Positions 7,605 to 16,746 of a stretch of 62,062 nt of DNA are shown piece after piece. The stretch's first letter is position 1. Each line of letters begins with the position of its first letter. The notes below the pieces were generated by a model. The model was not told the origin of the DNA. It saw only the letters and a list, made by a program, of their open reading frames with translations, and made no database searches. A program made the translations under genes and the position numbers. Source of the DNA: Lachnospiraceae bacterium (GTDB taxonomy: Bacteria > Bacillota > Clostridia > Lachnospirales > Lachnospiraceae); assembly GCA_024680815.1 (NCBI GenBank), contig JAILBQ010000009.1, positions 1 through 62,062 on the forward strand. The letters run 5' to 3'.

Positions 7605-10016
7605 ATGTCAGAAGCTTATAATCATGCGGAAATTGAAGAGAGATGGACAAAGGAATGGGAGAAGAATCCCGTAAATCCCTATGATGAGACAAAACCCAAG
7701 TATTACTGCCTGGATATGTTTCCCTATCCCAGCGCCAATGGCCTCCACGTGGGGCACTGGAGAGGATATGTGATCTCCGATGTCTGGAGCCGGTATATGC
7801 TGATGAAGGGGCATTACCTGATTCACCCCATGGGCTGGGACGCTTTCGGGCTTCCGGCGGAAAATTACGCCATAAAGATGGGGATTCATCCTGCCGTTTC
7901 CACTGCGGAAAATGTTAAGAATATAAAGAGGCAGATTAACCAGATTGCTGCGATTTATGACTGGGACAGGGAGGTCAACACGACTGATCCGGAATTTTAC
8001 CGCTGGACCCAGTGGATTTTCGTGCAGATGTTTAAAAAGGGTCTGGCCTACGAGAAGGAAATGCCGATTAACTGGTGTCCCTCCTGCAAGACCGGTCTTG
8101 CCAACGAAGAGGTGGTAAACGGCAAGTGTGAACGGTGCGGCGCCGATGTCACAAAAAAGAATTTAAAGCAGTGGATGCTGAAAATTACGGCCTATGCGGA
8201 CAGGCTTTTAGAGGGACTTGACGGCCTTGACTGGCCCGAAAAGGTCAAGAAGATGCAGAGTGACTGGATAGGACGCTCCTACGGCGCCGAGGTGGATTTT
8301 AAGGTCGACGGAAGGGACGAGACCATAACGGTCTATACCACAAGGCCGGACACGCTGTTCGGGGCCACCTTCATGGTGCTGGCGCCCGAGCATGAGCTCT
8401 CCGCAGACCTCGCCACCGAGGAAACAAGGGAGGCGGTAGAGAAATATATTGCGGACGCGGCGAACAAGTCCAATGTGGACAGACTTCAGAACAAGGAAAA
8501 AACCGGAGTCTTTACCGGCAGCTACGCCCTCAATCCCCTGAACGGAGCGAAGATTCCGATCTGGCTCTCCGATTATGTACTTGCGGATTACGGAACAGGA
8601 GCGATTATGTGCGTTCCCGCCCATGACGACCGGGACTTTGAGTTTGCGAAAAAATTTGACATTCCGATTATTCAGGTTATTTCGAAGGACGGGAAGGAAC
8701 ACGGGGAGCTTACGGAGGCCTATACCGCGGCGGAAGGCATCATGATCAATTCCGGAGAATGGAACGGTATGGAGAGCGCGAAGCTGAAGACGGAGGCGCC
8801 CCATATAATAGAGAAAAAGGGCCTCGGTCACGCGAAGAAAAACTATAAGCTCCGGGACTGGGTCTTCTCGAGGCAGCGCTACTGGGGTGAGCCGATACCG
8901 ATTATTCACTGCCCGAAATGCGGCTGTGTGAGCGTACCGGAGGAAGAGCTGCCTCTGTTATTGCCGGATGTTGAAAAATACGAGCCCACAGGTACCGGAG
9001 AGTCTCCTCTTGCTGCCATCGATTCCTGGGTTAACTGCAAATGTCCGGAGTGCGGGGCGGATGCAAAGAGGGAAACCAATACGATGCCCCAGTGGGCCGG
9101 CTCCAGCTGGTATTTCTTAAGATATGTGGACAATAAGAACGACAGGGAGCTGGTTAACAGAGAGCAGGCCGATAAATATCTGCCGGTGGATATGTATATC
9201 GGCGGTGTGGAGCATGCGGTGCTGCATCTGCTCTATTCCCGGTTCTATACAAAGTTCCTCTATGATATAGGAGTCGTAGGCTTTGAAGAACCCTTTAAAA
9301 AGCTCTTTAACCAGGGGATGGTTACCGGAAAGAACGGGGTTAAGATGAGCAAATCCCTGGGCAATGTGATTTCACCCGATGACCTGGTAAGAGATTACGG
9401 CTGTGATTCATTGAGAATGTATGAGCTCTTTGTGGGGCCGCCTGAGCTGGATTCGGAATGGGATGACAGGGGAATCGACGGAGTCTACAGATTTCTTTCA
9501 AAGTTCTGGAACCTCTGCATGGACAATATAGACAGAAATGCTCCGGAAACTCCGGAGCTTAAGACATTGCGAAGCCAGTTAACGGATACGATCACAAAGA
9601 GACTTAACGCTTTCTCTCTGAATACCGTGGTGTCCGGCTTCATGGAATTCAATAACCGCCTCGGGAAAATCTCCGCGGAGAGCGGTGTGGACAGGGAGAC
9701 TTTAAAAACATATGTTTTTTTACTCGCGCCCTTTGCTCCTCATATTGCGGAAGAGCTGTTCCACAGGCTGGGCGGTACCGGTTCGGTATTTTCGCAAAGC
9801 TGGCCGGAGGCGGATGCAGCCGCTCTGGTGGAAGAAACCAGGGAAATTGCGGTGCAGGTGAACGGAAAAATGCGGGGGAAGATTACGATTGCCGTTGACG
9901 CCGACGAGGCGACGGCGATTGCGGCAGCGAAGGAAGCTGCCGGGAAATGGATCACGGATAATATAATAAAACAGATTTACGTGCCGGGTAAGATAGTTAA
10001 TATTGTCTGCAAATAA
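7605..10016 (+). CDS. leuS: Leucyl-tRNA synthetase
   Basis: Charges tRNA-Leu with leucine in the cytoplasm; a class I synthetase. The HIGH signature appears as HVGH in [12 protein letters not shown] near residue 50, and KMSKS appears in [11 protein letters not shown] zinc-type Cys cluster (CPSC and CERC near residues 155-180), the editing domain ([21 protein letters not shown]) and the C-terminal anticodon-binding domain are all present. The 803-residue length is typical of bacterial LeuRS. The start is ATG 7605 because TGGAGGG (7591-7597) is 7 bases upstream; a TTG at 7590 overlaps that site. It is transcribed alone from its own promoter and ends at a strong hairpin. Confidence 0.98.
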   Translation: MSEAYNHAEIEERWTKEWEKNPVNPYDETKPKYYCLDMFPYPSANGLHVGHWRGYVISDVWSRYMLMKGHYLIHPMGWDAFGLPAENYAIKMGIHPAVSTAENVKNIKRQINQIAAIYDWDREVNTTDPEFYRWTQWIFVQMFKKGLAYEKEMPINWCPSCKTGLANEEVVNGKCERCGADVTKKNLKQWMLKITAYADRLLEGLDGLDWPEKVKKMQSDWIGRSYGAEVDFKVDGRDETITVYTTRPDTLFGATFMVLAPEHELSADLATEETREAVEKYIADAANKSNVDRLQNKEKTGVFTGSYALNPLNGAKIPIWLSDYVLADYGTGAIMCVPAHDDRDFEFAKKFDIPIIQVISKDGKEHGELTEAYTAAEGIMINSGEWNGMESAKLKTEAPHIIEKKGLGHAKKNYKLRDWVFSRQRYWGEPIPIIHCPKCGCVSVPEEELPLLLPDVEKYEPTGTGESPLAAIDSWVNCKCPECGADAKRETNTMPQWAGSSWYFLRYVDNKNDRELVNREQADKYLPVDMYIGGVEHAVLHLLYSRFYTKFLYDIGVVGFEEPFKKLFNQGMVTGKNGVKMSKSLGNVISPDDLVRDYGCDSLRMYELFVGPPELDSEWDDRGIDGVYRFLSKFWNLCMDNIDRNAPETPELKTLRSQLTDTITKRLNAFSLNTVVSGFMEFNNRLGKISAESGVDRETLKTYVFLLAPFAPHIAEELFHRLGGTGSVFSQSWPEADAAALVEETREIAVQVNGKMRGKITIAVDADEATAIAAAKEAAGKWITDNIIKQIYVPGKIVNIVCK

Positions 10017-10032
10017 AAAATAATCATGAAAA

Positions 10033-10055
10033 GGGTGCTGCAGGGCACCCTTTTT
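10033..10055 (+). terminator. leuS terminator
   Basis: GGGTGC (10033-10038) pairs with GCACCC (10045-10050), followed directly by a T run. This is an intrinsic terminator 16 bases after the leuS stop. Confidence 0.85.
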
Positions 10056-10135
10056 AATTGATAACACATGATATACAATCGGTTGGATGCATTCCCTTGT
10101 GGGATTCTTTTGCACATGGATGCAAAAAGGGATTT

Positions 10136-10218
10136 TTGAAGTTAACATAAAATATATTAATAATTCACTTGTAGTATGAGAGCCTGTAAACCACGAAATC
10201 TAGCGGTTGACAGGCTCT
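10136..10218 (+). promoter_or_regulatory. Promoter and leader hairpin upstream of the membrane protein / L,D-transpeptidase pair
   Basis: TTGAAG (10136-10141), 17-base spacer and AATAAT (10159-10164) form a plausible promoter. The predicted leader then folds into a long hairpin: AGAGCCTGT (10179-10187) with ACAGGCTCT (10210-10218), and inside it AACC (10189-10192) with GGTT (10205-10208). A weak T run follows. It may be an attenuator or an mRNA stabiliser. The rest of the 10056-10304 gap shows only a second small stem (TTTTGCA..TGCAAAA near 10108-10127). Confidence 0.5.
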
Positions 10219-10279
10219 TTCAATGTTTTTAAAATGGTTACTTGCAGGAGTGTGAATTTTGGATGGTTCACATAAATTA

Positions 10280-10299
10280 AAAGCGTTGCGATGTGACCA
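10280..10299 (+). repeat. Diverged copy of the AAAGYGTTGCG repeat end
   Basis: Twenty bases matching the left end of the palindrome at 34369-34459 with three differences. It lies across the alternative GTG start of the next gene. No matching right end was found here. Confidence 0.4.
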
Positions 10300-10304
10300 G
10301 TTAT

Positions 10305-10943
10305 ATGTCTACTCCAAAGACATTATTACTTCTTTCGATAAATTACATACCGCTGATTATCTGGATGCTGTTGTTCCGGATGGGGATGCTCTCTCTCTTG
10401 GTGATGCTGCCCGTGACGGTGTTCTGCGTCACTTTGAATTATCTCCTCCTGGAGGGCGGCAGGGCAGTCCGGTTCTGGAGCGTTAATCTGCTGGTAAGTA
10501 CGATTGCCGGAATAAGCCTTTCTACATATCTTTATTTACGGTATGTGGATGCTGACAGAATTAATCTGGTATATGCGTTAATAGGTCTCCTTTTTTGTAC
10601 GGGACTGCTGCTTATAGGAAGTTTAATCGCTTCCGGAATGAATGAAAAGAAAATGAAGCGTCTTCGACGGAGAGGAGCCGCATACGGAAAAGCTTACCGG
10701 GGCGGTGAACCGGACAGGGAACAGGAATATTTCGATTCCGGAAAACCGCTGAAGAGAATGAGGGAAACGGCCGAGGAAGAAGACAAAGAAGAAGAAGACG
10801 AAGACGGCTACGGGGACGAGGGAGAAGAGGCTACAGCGGAACAGTCAGAGGACGGGGATGGCGATCCGAAGTTCCGTGTGATAGTAAAAAGTGGAGAACG
10901 TATAGGAATACTCCGATCAGAGGGGGAGGAGACAGAGTCATGA
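10305..10943 (+). CDS. Four-helix membrane protein with acidic C-terminal tail, unknown function
   Basis: I do not recognise this family. About 212 residues. Four hydrophobic helices fill residues 5 to 110, then a basic stop-transfer stretch (KKMKRLRRRG), then a highly acidic Glu/Asp tail and a final segment FRVIVKSGERIGIL. The topology suggests a membrane anchor with a cytoplasmic tail. Its stop overlaps the L,D-transpeptidase ATG by four bases (ATGA), so the two are co-translated and may act together at the envelope. The start is unclear: ATG 10305 and GTG 10293 are both possible, neither has a good ribosome site, and frame is closed by TAA at 10278. Confidence 0.7.
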   Translation: MSTPKTLLLLSINYIPLIIWMLLFRMGMLSLLVMLPVTVFCVTLNYLLLEGGRAVRFWSVNLLVSTIAGISLSTYLYLRYVDADRINLVYALIGLLFCTGLLLIGSLIASGMNEKKMKRLRRRGAAYGKAYRGGEPDREQEYFDSGKPLKRMRETAEEEDKEEEDEDGYGDEGEEATAEQSEDGDGDPKFRVIVKSGERIGILRSEGEETES

Positions 10944-12271
10944 AAGCACTTAGAGCCATTTTGTTAACAATTGCAGCTGTTATTATTTCCGCAGGGGCCG
11001 GTATGATTCAGGCGGAGACAATTTATGCCGAGCCGGAAATCTACTATGATTTTGTTAATTATTCGGTACCCGACGGTCAGCCGTCTCTTTTGACTGTGGA
11101 TTCGAGTACACTTCAGGCAATTGCGGCGGATCCCTCCAAGGCGCTGGCTTTCGCCCATGCTCTTGCGGATCGGTATAATGTTTCGGGAACTATTATAAAT
11201 GAAGCTGCCGAGGCCGCTTATTTATCGGCAGTGGCTTCCGGAACCCAGGACGGCGGAGTTCATATGGTGGACAATACCGCTTATGCTCTTCAGGCCCAGC
11301 AGGCGGCAGCTCTTGCAGCGCAGCAGAGTGCGGCCGGAAAGACCGGTACGGGGAGTAATACCGTTAAGAATCAGCAAAAGAAGACCACGGCCGTTACAGA
11401 TAAAAAAGCTGAAGAAGCCAAAAAGGCCGAGGAATTAAAGAAAAAAGAAGAAGAAGCCAAAAAGGCCGAAGAATTAAAGAAAAAAGAAGAAGAGGCCAAA
11501 AAGGCTGAGGAATTAAAGAAAAGAGAAGAAGAGGCCAAAAAGGCCGAGGAATTAAAGAAAAAAGAAGAAGAGGCCAAAAAGGCTGAGGAATTAAAGAAAA
11601 AAGAAGAAGAAGCCAAAAAGGCCGAAGAATTAAAGAAGCAGGAAGAAGAGGCTAAAAAGGCCGAGGAATTAAAGAAGCAGGAAGAAGAGGCCCAAAAGAC
11701 AGAAGACGAAGAAGAGGCCCGGGAGACAGAGGACGAAGAAAAGGCCGAAAACAATGCCGCAAAGAAGATACGGACGGAATCCCCGGCCGAGTTGTCGGTC
11801 GCTCTTGCGGCTGCTGCCGCTGAAAACGGCGGAGTTACTGTGGCAACGCCCGAACCCGAGGTTCCGGAGGTTCCTCTTACAGGCGCCGCGGATATGAATA
11901 TCAACGGCGGAACCTATGTGGATGTTAATAAGACTATTCAGAAGCTGACCTTATATGTTGTCGGAACCCCGACCATAGTTACCGATATTGTTACGGGAAG
12001 AAGCGGAGGAAGGGAGACTCCGAGCGGGCTTTACTCCGTATACGGAAAGGCCCAGAACCGGACGCTTAAGGGCGCCAACTATTCAGCCTTTGTGAAATAC
12101 TGGATGCCTTTCTACAGAAATTACGGTATCCATGATGCCAACTGGCGTTCCCAGTTCGGCGGAACCATTTATCAGACCAACGGCTCTCACGGCTGCGTGA
12201 ACATCCCGCCTGAGGTTATGCCGTCAATTTACGCTTCAGTTGAAATAGGAACTCCGGTTCTGGTACATTAA
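10940..12271 (+). CDS. L,D-transpeptidase (YkuD domain) with long E/K helical spacer
   Basis: A secreted peptidoglycan cross-linking enzyme, 443 residues. Residues 1-25 are a signal peptide. Residues 26-155 are an Ala-rich region. Residues 160-250 are seven exact-length 13-residue repeats (consensus AKKAEELKKKEEE), predicted to form a rigid single helix. The YkuD catalytic domain fills the last 125 residues, with His398 in GIHDA and the SHGCVN motif with nucleophile Cys419. Family knowledge: this Cys attacks the diaminopimelate L-centre of a donor tetrapeptide. The start overlaps the upstream gene. No clear terminator follows. Confidence 0.9.
   Translation: MKALRAILLTIAAVIISAGAGMIQAETIYAEPEIYYDFVNYSVPDGQPSLLTVDSSTLQAIAADPSKALAFAHALADRYNVSGTIINEAAEAAYLSAVASGTQDGGVHMVDNTAYALQAQQAAALAAQQSAAGKTGTGSNTVKNQQKKTTAVTDKKAEEAKKAEELKKKEEEAKKAEELKKKEEEAKKAEELKKREEEAKKAEELKKKEEEAKKAEELKKKEEEAKKAEELKKQEEEAKKAEELKKQEEEAQKTEDEEEARETEDEEKAENNAAKKIRTESPAELSVALAAAAAENGGVTVATPEPEVPEVPLTGAADMNINGGTYVDVNKTIQKLTLYVVGTPTIVTDIVTGRSGGRETPSGLYSVYGKAQNRTLKGANYSAFVKYWMPFYRNYGIHDANWRSQFGGTIYQTNGSHGCVNIPPEVMPSIYASVEIGTPVLVH
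11417..11689 (+). repeat. Seven tandem 39-bp units in the L,D-transpeptidase gene
   Basis: Seven contiguous 39-base units, each coding 13 residues rich in Lys and Glu, followed by a partial unit. Units differ at few positions (for example KKK, KKR or KKQ in the middle), suggesting recent expansion. Length variation between strains is likely. Confidence 0.95.
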
Positions 12272-12380
12272 AAACACACTGAAGAAGGACATTTATTGTC
12301 CGGTTTAACTTAAGCAGCAGGAAATTCTGCCCTCTTTGCTTGTTTTTGATTGGATTTTACAAGCGGAGAGGGCCGTTTTC

Positions 12381-12444
12381 TGTTGTTTTCTGTTGTTTTC
12401 GTATTGATTTTTGTGTTGATTTTTACCCGCTTCTTTGTTATTAT
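12381..12444 (+). promoter_or_regulatory. Promoter of the second sugar ABC operon
   Basis: TTGATT (12416-12421), 17-base spacer, TATTAT (12439-12444). The same -35, spacer length, -10 and a shared CCCG in the spacer recur before the binding-protein gene at 18188-18216. Upstream are two direct copies of TGTTGTTTTC (12381-12400), and the inverse of this box (AAAACAACA) occurs near 18127-18135. Joint control of the two transcripts is likely. Confidence 0.6.
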
Positions 12445-12501
12445 TTAACTGTTCAGAACTATCTGACTGTTTGTGCCTTTTTCCGGCGCGGAAAGGAAGC
12501 T

Positions 12502-14013
12502 ATGAGCGATTATATCCTCGAACTGCAGGACGTTGTTAAGACCTTTGGCGGTGTAACGGCCTTAAACGGCGTCCATTTTCAGTTGAAGAAAGGGGAGATC
12601 CACGCACTGATGGGAGAAAACGGCGCGGGGAAATCCACATTTATCAAGGTTATTACCGGAGTTCACCGGCCCAACAGCGGCAGGATGCTGCTTGAGGGAA
12701 AGGAAGTGACGTTTAAATCCACCGATGAATCGGCAAGAATGGGTATAGCGGCCATCTATCAGCATGTTACGGCTTTTCCCGATCTTTCCGTTACGGAAAA
12801 CATATTTATGGGGCAGGAGATTAAAAACGGTCTCGGCATCTATAAATGGGGTGAAATGCAGAAAAAGGCCAGAGAGCTTATAGAGCCCTTAAGCAGGGAT
12901 ATCGACGTGACGAAGGCCATGTCCACTCTTTCGGTGGCCCAGCAGCAGCTTGTGGAAATTGCAAAGGCTCTTTCCAGAAACGCACGGATCCTGATTATGG
13001 ACGAGCCCACGGCCTCCCTCTCGAAAAACGAATGCGAACAGCTCTACCAGATAACGGAGCATCTTCGGGACGAGGGTGTTTCGATCATCTTCATTACCCA
13101 TAAATTTGAAGATATGTACCGTCTTGCCTCCCGGGTAACGGTTTTTCGTGATGCAAAATATATCGGAAACTGGGATGTGGACAAAATTTCCAACAAGGAT
13201 CTAATCAACGCCATGGTGGGCCGGGAGCTCACCGCCATGTATCCCGAAAAGACCGCGAAAATCGGCGACGTGATCATGGAGATCAATAATATTTCAAAGG
13301 AAGGATATTTCAAGAATATTTCCTTTGAGGTAAGAAAGGGTGAGATTCTGGCACTGACCGGCCTTGTGGGTGCGGGAAGAACCGAGGTCTGCCAGAGCAT
13401 CTTCGGCATAATGCCTCCCGATACCGGTTCCATCCGTTTCGAGGGTCGTGAGGTTGAAATAAAAAGTCCGATAGATGCGCTGAAGCTGGGTATAGGCCTG
13501 CTGCCGGAGGACCGGCAGACCCAGGGGCTCATCAATGAGCTTCCGATTTACCAGAACGTTTCCTCGGCCGACATGTCGAAATTCATAAAGGGCGGGGTTA
13601 TCGATACAAAGGAAGAGCAGCGCTCTGCCATAGAGCTGTGCCAGAAGATCCAGCTGAAGGCCTCGGATATTTCCGCTCCGCCTTCATCGCTTTCCGGCGG
13701 AAACCAGCAGAAGGTGGTTTTTGCGAAGCTCTTAAACTGCAGACTCAAGGTCCTGATCCTCGACGAGCCCACAAAGGGAATCGACGTCGGAGCCAAATAT
13801 TCTATCTATGAAATAATGAACGAGCTTGCAGCCAGCGGTTACGCAATCATAATGGTTTCCTCGGAAATGCCCGAGGTGCTGGGAATGGCGGATCGCATAG
13901 TGGTATTGCGTACAGGCCGTAAAGCCGGGGAATTCGACCCCCATGAGGCAACCCAGGAGCAGATACTCAATGCCTCGCTCCAGGTAAAGTCAGAAGGAGG
14001 TGCGAAAGAATGA
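12502..14013 (+). CDS. Sugar ABC transporter ATP-binding protein (RhaT/LsrA-like)
   Basis: Cytoplasmic double-ABC ATPase of 503 residues. The first domain has Walker A GENGAGKST, the signature LSVAQQQLVEI and LIMDEPTASLS. The second has the altered Walker A GLVGAGRTE, then LSGGNQQKVV and LILDEPTKGIDVGAK. The start ATG 12502 follows GGAAAGGAAG; longer forms reaching back to 12340 would run through the promoter. It overlaps the next permease by four bases. With two different permeases and a 415-residue binding protein, this set resembles rhamnose (RhaSTPQ) and AI-2 (LsrACDB) transporters rather than ribose ones. Neighbouring sugar-phosphate epimerases leave a pentose or pentitol as another option. 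Confidence 0.92.
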   Translation: MSDYILELQDVVKTFGGVTALNGVHFQLKKGEIHALMGENGAGKSTFIKVITGVHRPNSGRMLLEGKEVTFKSTDESARMGIAAIYQHVTAFPDLSVTENIFMGQEIKNGLGIYKWGEMQKKARELIEPLSRDIDVTKAMSTLSVAQQQLVEIAKALSRNARILIMDEPTASLSKNECEQLYQITEHLRDEGVSIIFITHKFEDMYRLASRVTVFRDAKYIGNWDVDKISNKDLINAMVGRELTAMYPEKTAKIGDVIMEINNISKEGYFKNISFEVRKGEILALTGLVGAGRTEVCQSIFGIMPPDTGSIRFEGREVEIKSPIDALKLGIGLLPEDRQTQGLINELPIYQNVSSADMSKFIKGGVIDTKEEQRSAIELCQKIQLKASDISAPPSSLSGGNQQKVVFAKLLNCRLKVLILDEPTKGIDVGAKYSIYEIMNELAASGYAIIMVSSEMPEVLGMADRIVVLRTGRKAGEFDPHEATQEQILNASLQVKSEGGAKE

Positions 14014-15011
14014 AGAACGAAAAATCCTTTGTTTCAAGGCTTACCGGCAGCAGGAACTTCGGACTGGTTGTTGTGCTGATTATTATCATCATCATCGCGG
14101 CCATTATCACGCCTTCTATTTTCAAACCCAATACCTTTATCGGAATGATCCAGAATAACGCGGTATACGGGCTTTTAGCCGTGGCAGAAATGCTGGTCAT
14201 AATTACCGGAGGCATCGATATCTCCATCGGGGCGATTTTAGCCTTTGTGGGAGTGGTGACCACCAGATACATGTCGGAAAACATGGATGTCCCCTCTTTC
14301 GTATGGGTGCTTGTGGCTCTGGCGGTGGGGCTTCTCTGCGGTATGGTGAACGGTCTGCTGGTAGGGTATCTCCATATTGTTCCGATGATTGCGACTCTGG
14401 GTACGATGTATATATACCGCGGAATGGCCTTCCTTGTCAGTCAGGGAAAATGGTGGATGCCCCATCAGATAACGGAAAGCTATCAGAACTGGGCAGTGAA
14501 AAAGATTGCAGGTCTGCCCGGAATAATCTGGATTCTGATACTGATGTTCATCATTTTCGGCTTCTTCCTTGCGTATACGACCTACGGAAGAAGAATTTAC
14601 GCCATAGGAACGAGCCGCGAATCCTCAGCCGTTGCCGGTATTAAGGATTCAGTCGTGATCTTTCGCTCAATGGCGCTGTGCGGGATGCTGGCTGGTCTGG
14701 CCGGTATGCTCTATACGGCGAACTACGCGACCTGTGTCTATACCATAGGCAGCAGCTATGAAATGACGGCCATAGCAATCTGCGTTCTGGGCGGGGTTTC
14801 GATTACCGGAGGCCGAGGGAGAATGGACGGCGTGGTCATCGCGTTTATCCTTATGAGCTTCATAACCCAGTTCATAAGCCTGCTGCCCGGACTTTCCGTG
14901 TGGTCCAACGCGATTCAGGGCGCGATTATTATCGGTGCTGTGGGACTTAACTTCTTCACGATACATCAGGCGGAGAAGAGAGCTCTGAAAGAAAGGAGTG
15001 AGTTGATCTGA
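14010..15011 (+). CDS. Sugar ABC transporter permease 1 (RhaP/LsrC-like)
   Basis: BPD_transp_2 family membrane subunit, 333 residues, about nine hydrophobic helices. It shows the conserved IITGGIDISIGAILAF segment, the ATPase-contact loop AIGTSRESSAVAGI, and ICVLGGVSITGGRGRMDG near the C-terminus. It overlaps the ATPase gene by four bases and the second permease by one base (TGATG), so all three are translationally coupled. It presumably forms a heterodimeric channel with the next protein. Confidence 0.92.
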   Translation: MKNEKSFVSRLTGSRNFGLVVVLIIIIIIAAIITPSIFKPNTFIGMIQNNAVYGLLAVAEMLVIITGGIDISIGAILAFVGVVTTRYMSENMDVPSFVWVLVALAVGLLCGMVNGLLVGYLHIVPMIATLGTMYIYRGMAFLVSQGKWWMPHQITESYQNWAVKKIAGLPGIIWILILMFIIFGFFLAYTTYGRRIYAIGTSRESSAVAGIKDSVVIFRSMALCGMLAGLAGMLYTANYATCVYTIGSSYEMTAIAICVLGGVSITGGRGRMDGVVIAFILMSFITQFISLLPGLSVWSNAIQGAIIIGAVGLNFFTIHQAEKRALKERSELI

Positions 15012-16057
15012 TGGCTGAAAATCAGGGAAATGTCAGGGATCTCACCGCTGATGAGGGCTTTAAACTCGGAAGCTTCCTCAAAAGCTGGGAGATGGTGCTG
15101 GTATATATTCTTATCGTTGTAAATATCACTTTGATGGCGGTACGGCCGGATCTTTACTTCACCTCCGGAACCCTTCAGTCCATAATCCAGTCTGGAATGG
15201 ATGTCAGTCCCCTTGTTCTGGGAATGGTGCTGGTGCTGATGCTCGGGGATATAGACGTCTCCTGTGCCTCGGTAATGATTTTCGCTTCAATGTGCACGGG
15301 GCTTTCCATGGATCAAGGCATTCCGATGATTCCGAGCGTGATAATAGGTCTTCTGGGCGGAGTGTTCTGCGGCTTTATAAACGGACTGCTGGTGGCCTAT
15401 GTCGGGATGCCCGCGGTTATAGTGACAATAGCCTCCTCCATGCTGTTCCGCGGAATTGTGGAAATAATCCTTAACGTCAACAGCCTGAAAAATTTTCCGG
15501 CTTTCTATGTCAATATTTCCTGGGACAATCTGGGCGGAGTGTTTCCCTTATCTCTCCTGATTTTCCTGATTATGGGGGCGTTTTTCGTATATCTCCTGCA
15601 GAAGTCCCGCTTCGGGCGGAAGCTCTATATTATCGGCAATAACGCCACCTGCGGGCAGTATTCGGGAATTGACGTAAAAAAGACCAAGCTTATCGTGTTT
15701 ATGATAATGGGGCTGATGTCCGGTATTGCCTCGATCTTTTTCGTGGGGCGCATGGGAGGCTCGGTTTCCTCCTCAATGGGAACCGGCTATGAGATGAACG
15801 CCATTGCCACCTGCGTGCTCGGCGGCGTGTCCACCAACGGAGGCAAGGGAAAAGTGTACGGGCCTATAATCGCCACTCTGATTATGGCATTTTTGACCTA
15901 TACGCTGGGACTTATGAATATCGATGCGAATATCCGCAAGATTGTCACGGGAATTGTCCTGATCATTGCGATTCTGATCTCCAATTTCAGGGATGCCAGC
16001 GACGCAAGGAAAAAATCCCTGGCGGCAGCCTCTGTCAGGACACAGGAAGCGAAGTAA
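15011..16057 (+). CDS. Sugar ABC transporter permease 2 (RhaQ/LsrD-like)
   Basis: Second BPD_transp_2 subunit, 348 residues. Helix motifs parallel those of permease 1 (LMLGDIDVSCASVMIF, IIGNNATCGQYSGI, TCVLGGVSTNGGKGKVYG) but the sequence is clearly different, so the channel is probably a heterodimer. Last gene of the ATPase-permease-permease operon. Only 35 bases separate its stop from that of the convergent epimerase gene at 16093, with no strong hairpin between. Confidence 0.92.
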   Translation: MAENQGNVRDLTADEGFKLGSFLKSWEMVLVYILIVVNITLMAVRPDLYFTSGTLQSIIQSGMDVSPLVLGMVLVLMLGDIDVSCASVMIFASMCTGLSMDQGIPMIPSVIIGLLGGVFCGFINGLLVAYVGMPAVIVTIASSMLFRGIVEIILNVNSLKNFPAFYVNISWDNLGGVFPLSLLIFLIMGAFFVYLLQKSRFGRKLYIIGNNATCGQYSGIDVKKTKLIVFMIMGLMSGIASIFFVGRMGGSVSSSMGTGYEMNAIATCVLGGVSTNGGKGKVYGPIIATLIMAFLTYTLGLMNIDANIRKIVTGIVLIIAILISNFRDASDARKKSLAAASVRTQEAK

Positions 16058-16092
16058 GATCTTCAGCCGGAGATTCGGGTCGGTTTACATAA

Positions 16093-16746
16093 CTATAATG
16101 ATTTGAACAATCTGACAATTTCCGCCGCGTCCGGTGCGTCAAAGACCGCGCTTCCCGCCACAAGGAGATTCGCGCCGGCTTTGATGCATTCCGGGGCGGT
16201 GCTTTCCGCCTTTACGCCGCCGTCCACCGAAAGATAAGGTGTGAGAGAGCGGCGGTCGCATTCATCCCGCAAAATCCGAAGCTTGTTAAGAGTGCCCGGA
16301 ATAAAGGCCTGTCCGCCGTGACCGGGGACAACTCCCATGGAAAGCACGAGAGATAAGTCGTCCAGAAAAGGAAAGACAGCCTCTGCTGGAGTTGAGGGGT
16401 TTATGGCAAGCCCCGCGTCGCATTTAAGAGCCCGGATGGAGGCGAGAGTCGCAGTGAGGGGGCTTTTCGCTTCCACGTGAAAAGTTATGCAGCTTGCGCC
16501 CGCCTCGGCAAATTCACTGACGTAGAGCAGGGGATCGGTAATCATAAGGTGGACGTCAAAATAGACGTCGGGAAAAGCCTTTCTGAGATCCTTAAGCACG
16601 GGAATTCCGAAGCTTATATTGTTCACGAAATGGCCGTCCATCACGTCAAAATGAATCATATCCGCGCCCGCGTCAAGAACGCGCTTTACTTCTTCCCCGA
16701 GCTTTGTAAAATCCGCGCTTAATACCGAAGGACTGAGTTTAGCCAT
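16093..16746 (-). CDS. Ribulose-phosphate 3-epimerase family protein
   Basis: Interconverts D-ribulose 5-phosphate and D-xylulose 5-phosphate, or a related ketose phosphate such as D-allulose 6-phosphate. TIM barrel of 217 residues with the family's LSPSVLSADF start, MIHFDVMDGHFV metal and substrate motif, VHLMITDP, GVVPGHGGQAFIP (MXXXPGXGGQ) and VDGGV phosphate-binding end. Its ATG overlaps the stop of the preceding epimerase gene by one base, so it ends a three-gene minus-strand operon. Placement beside a sugar transporter, away from other pentose-phosphate genes, suggests a sugar-specific copy rather than the housekeeping rpe. Confidence 0.9.
   Translation of the reverse strand: MAKLSPSVLSADFTKLGEEVKRVLDAGADMIHFDVMDGHFVNNISFGIPVLKDLRKAFPDVYFDVHLMITDPLLYVSEFAEAGASCITFHVEAKSPLTATLASIRALKCDAGLAINPSTPAEAVFPFLDDLSLVLSMGVVPGHGGQAFIPGTLNKLRILRDECDRRSLTPYLSVDGGVKAESTAPECIKAGANLLVAGSAVFDAPDAAEIVRLFKSL

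Noticed and set aside
10259..10486. A 75-codon frame starting at TTG with a nearby GCAGGAG site
   Set aside because: It runs out of frame through the four-helix membrane protein, whose own frame encodes clear membrane helices. The peptide has no family features. It could be a short coupling peptide but cannot be supported.
11417..11689. CRISPR-like array
   Set aside because: The 39-bp units are contiguous with no spacers and are in frame within a secreted enzyme.
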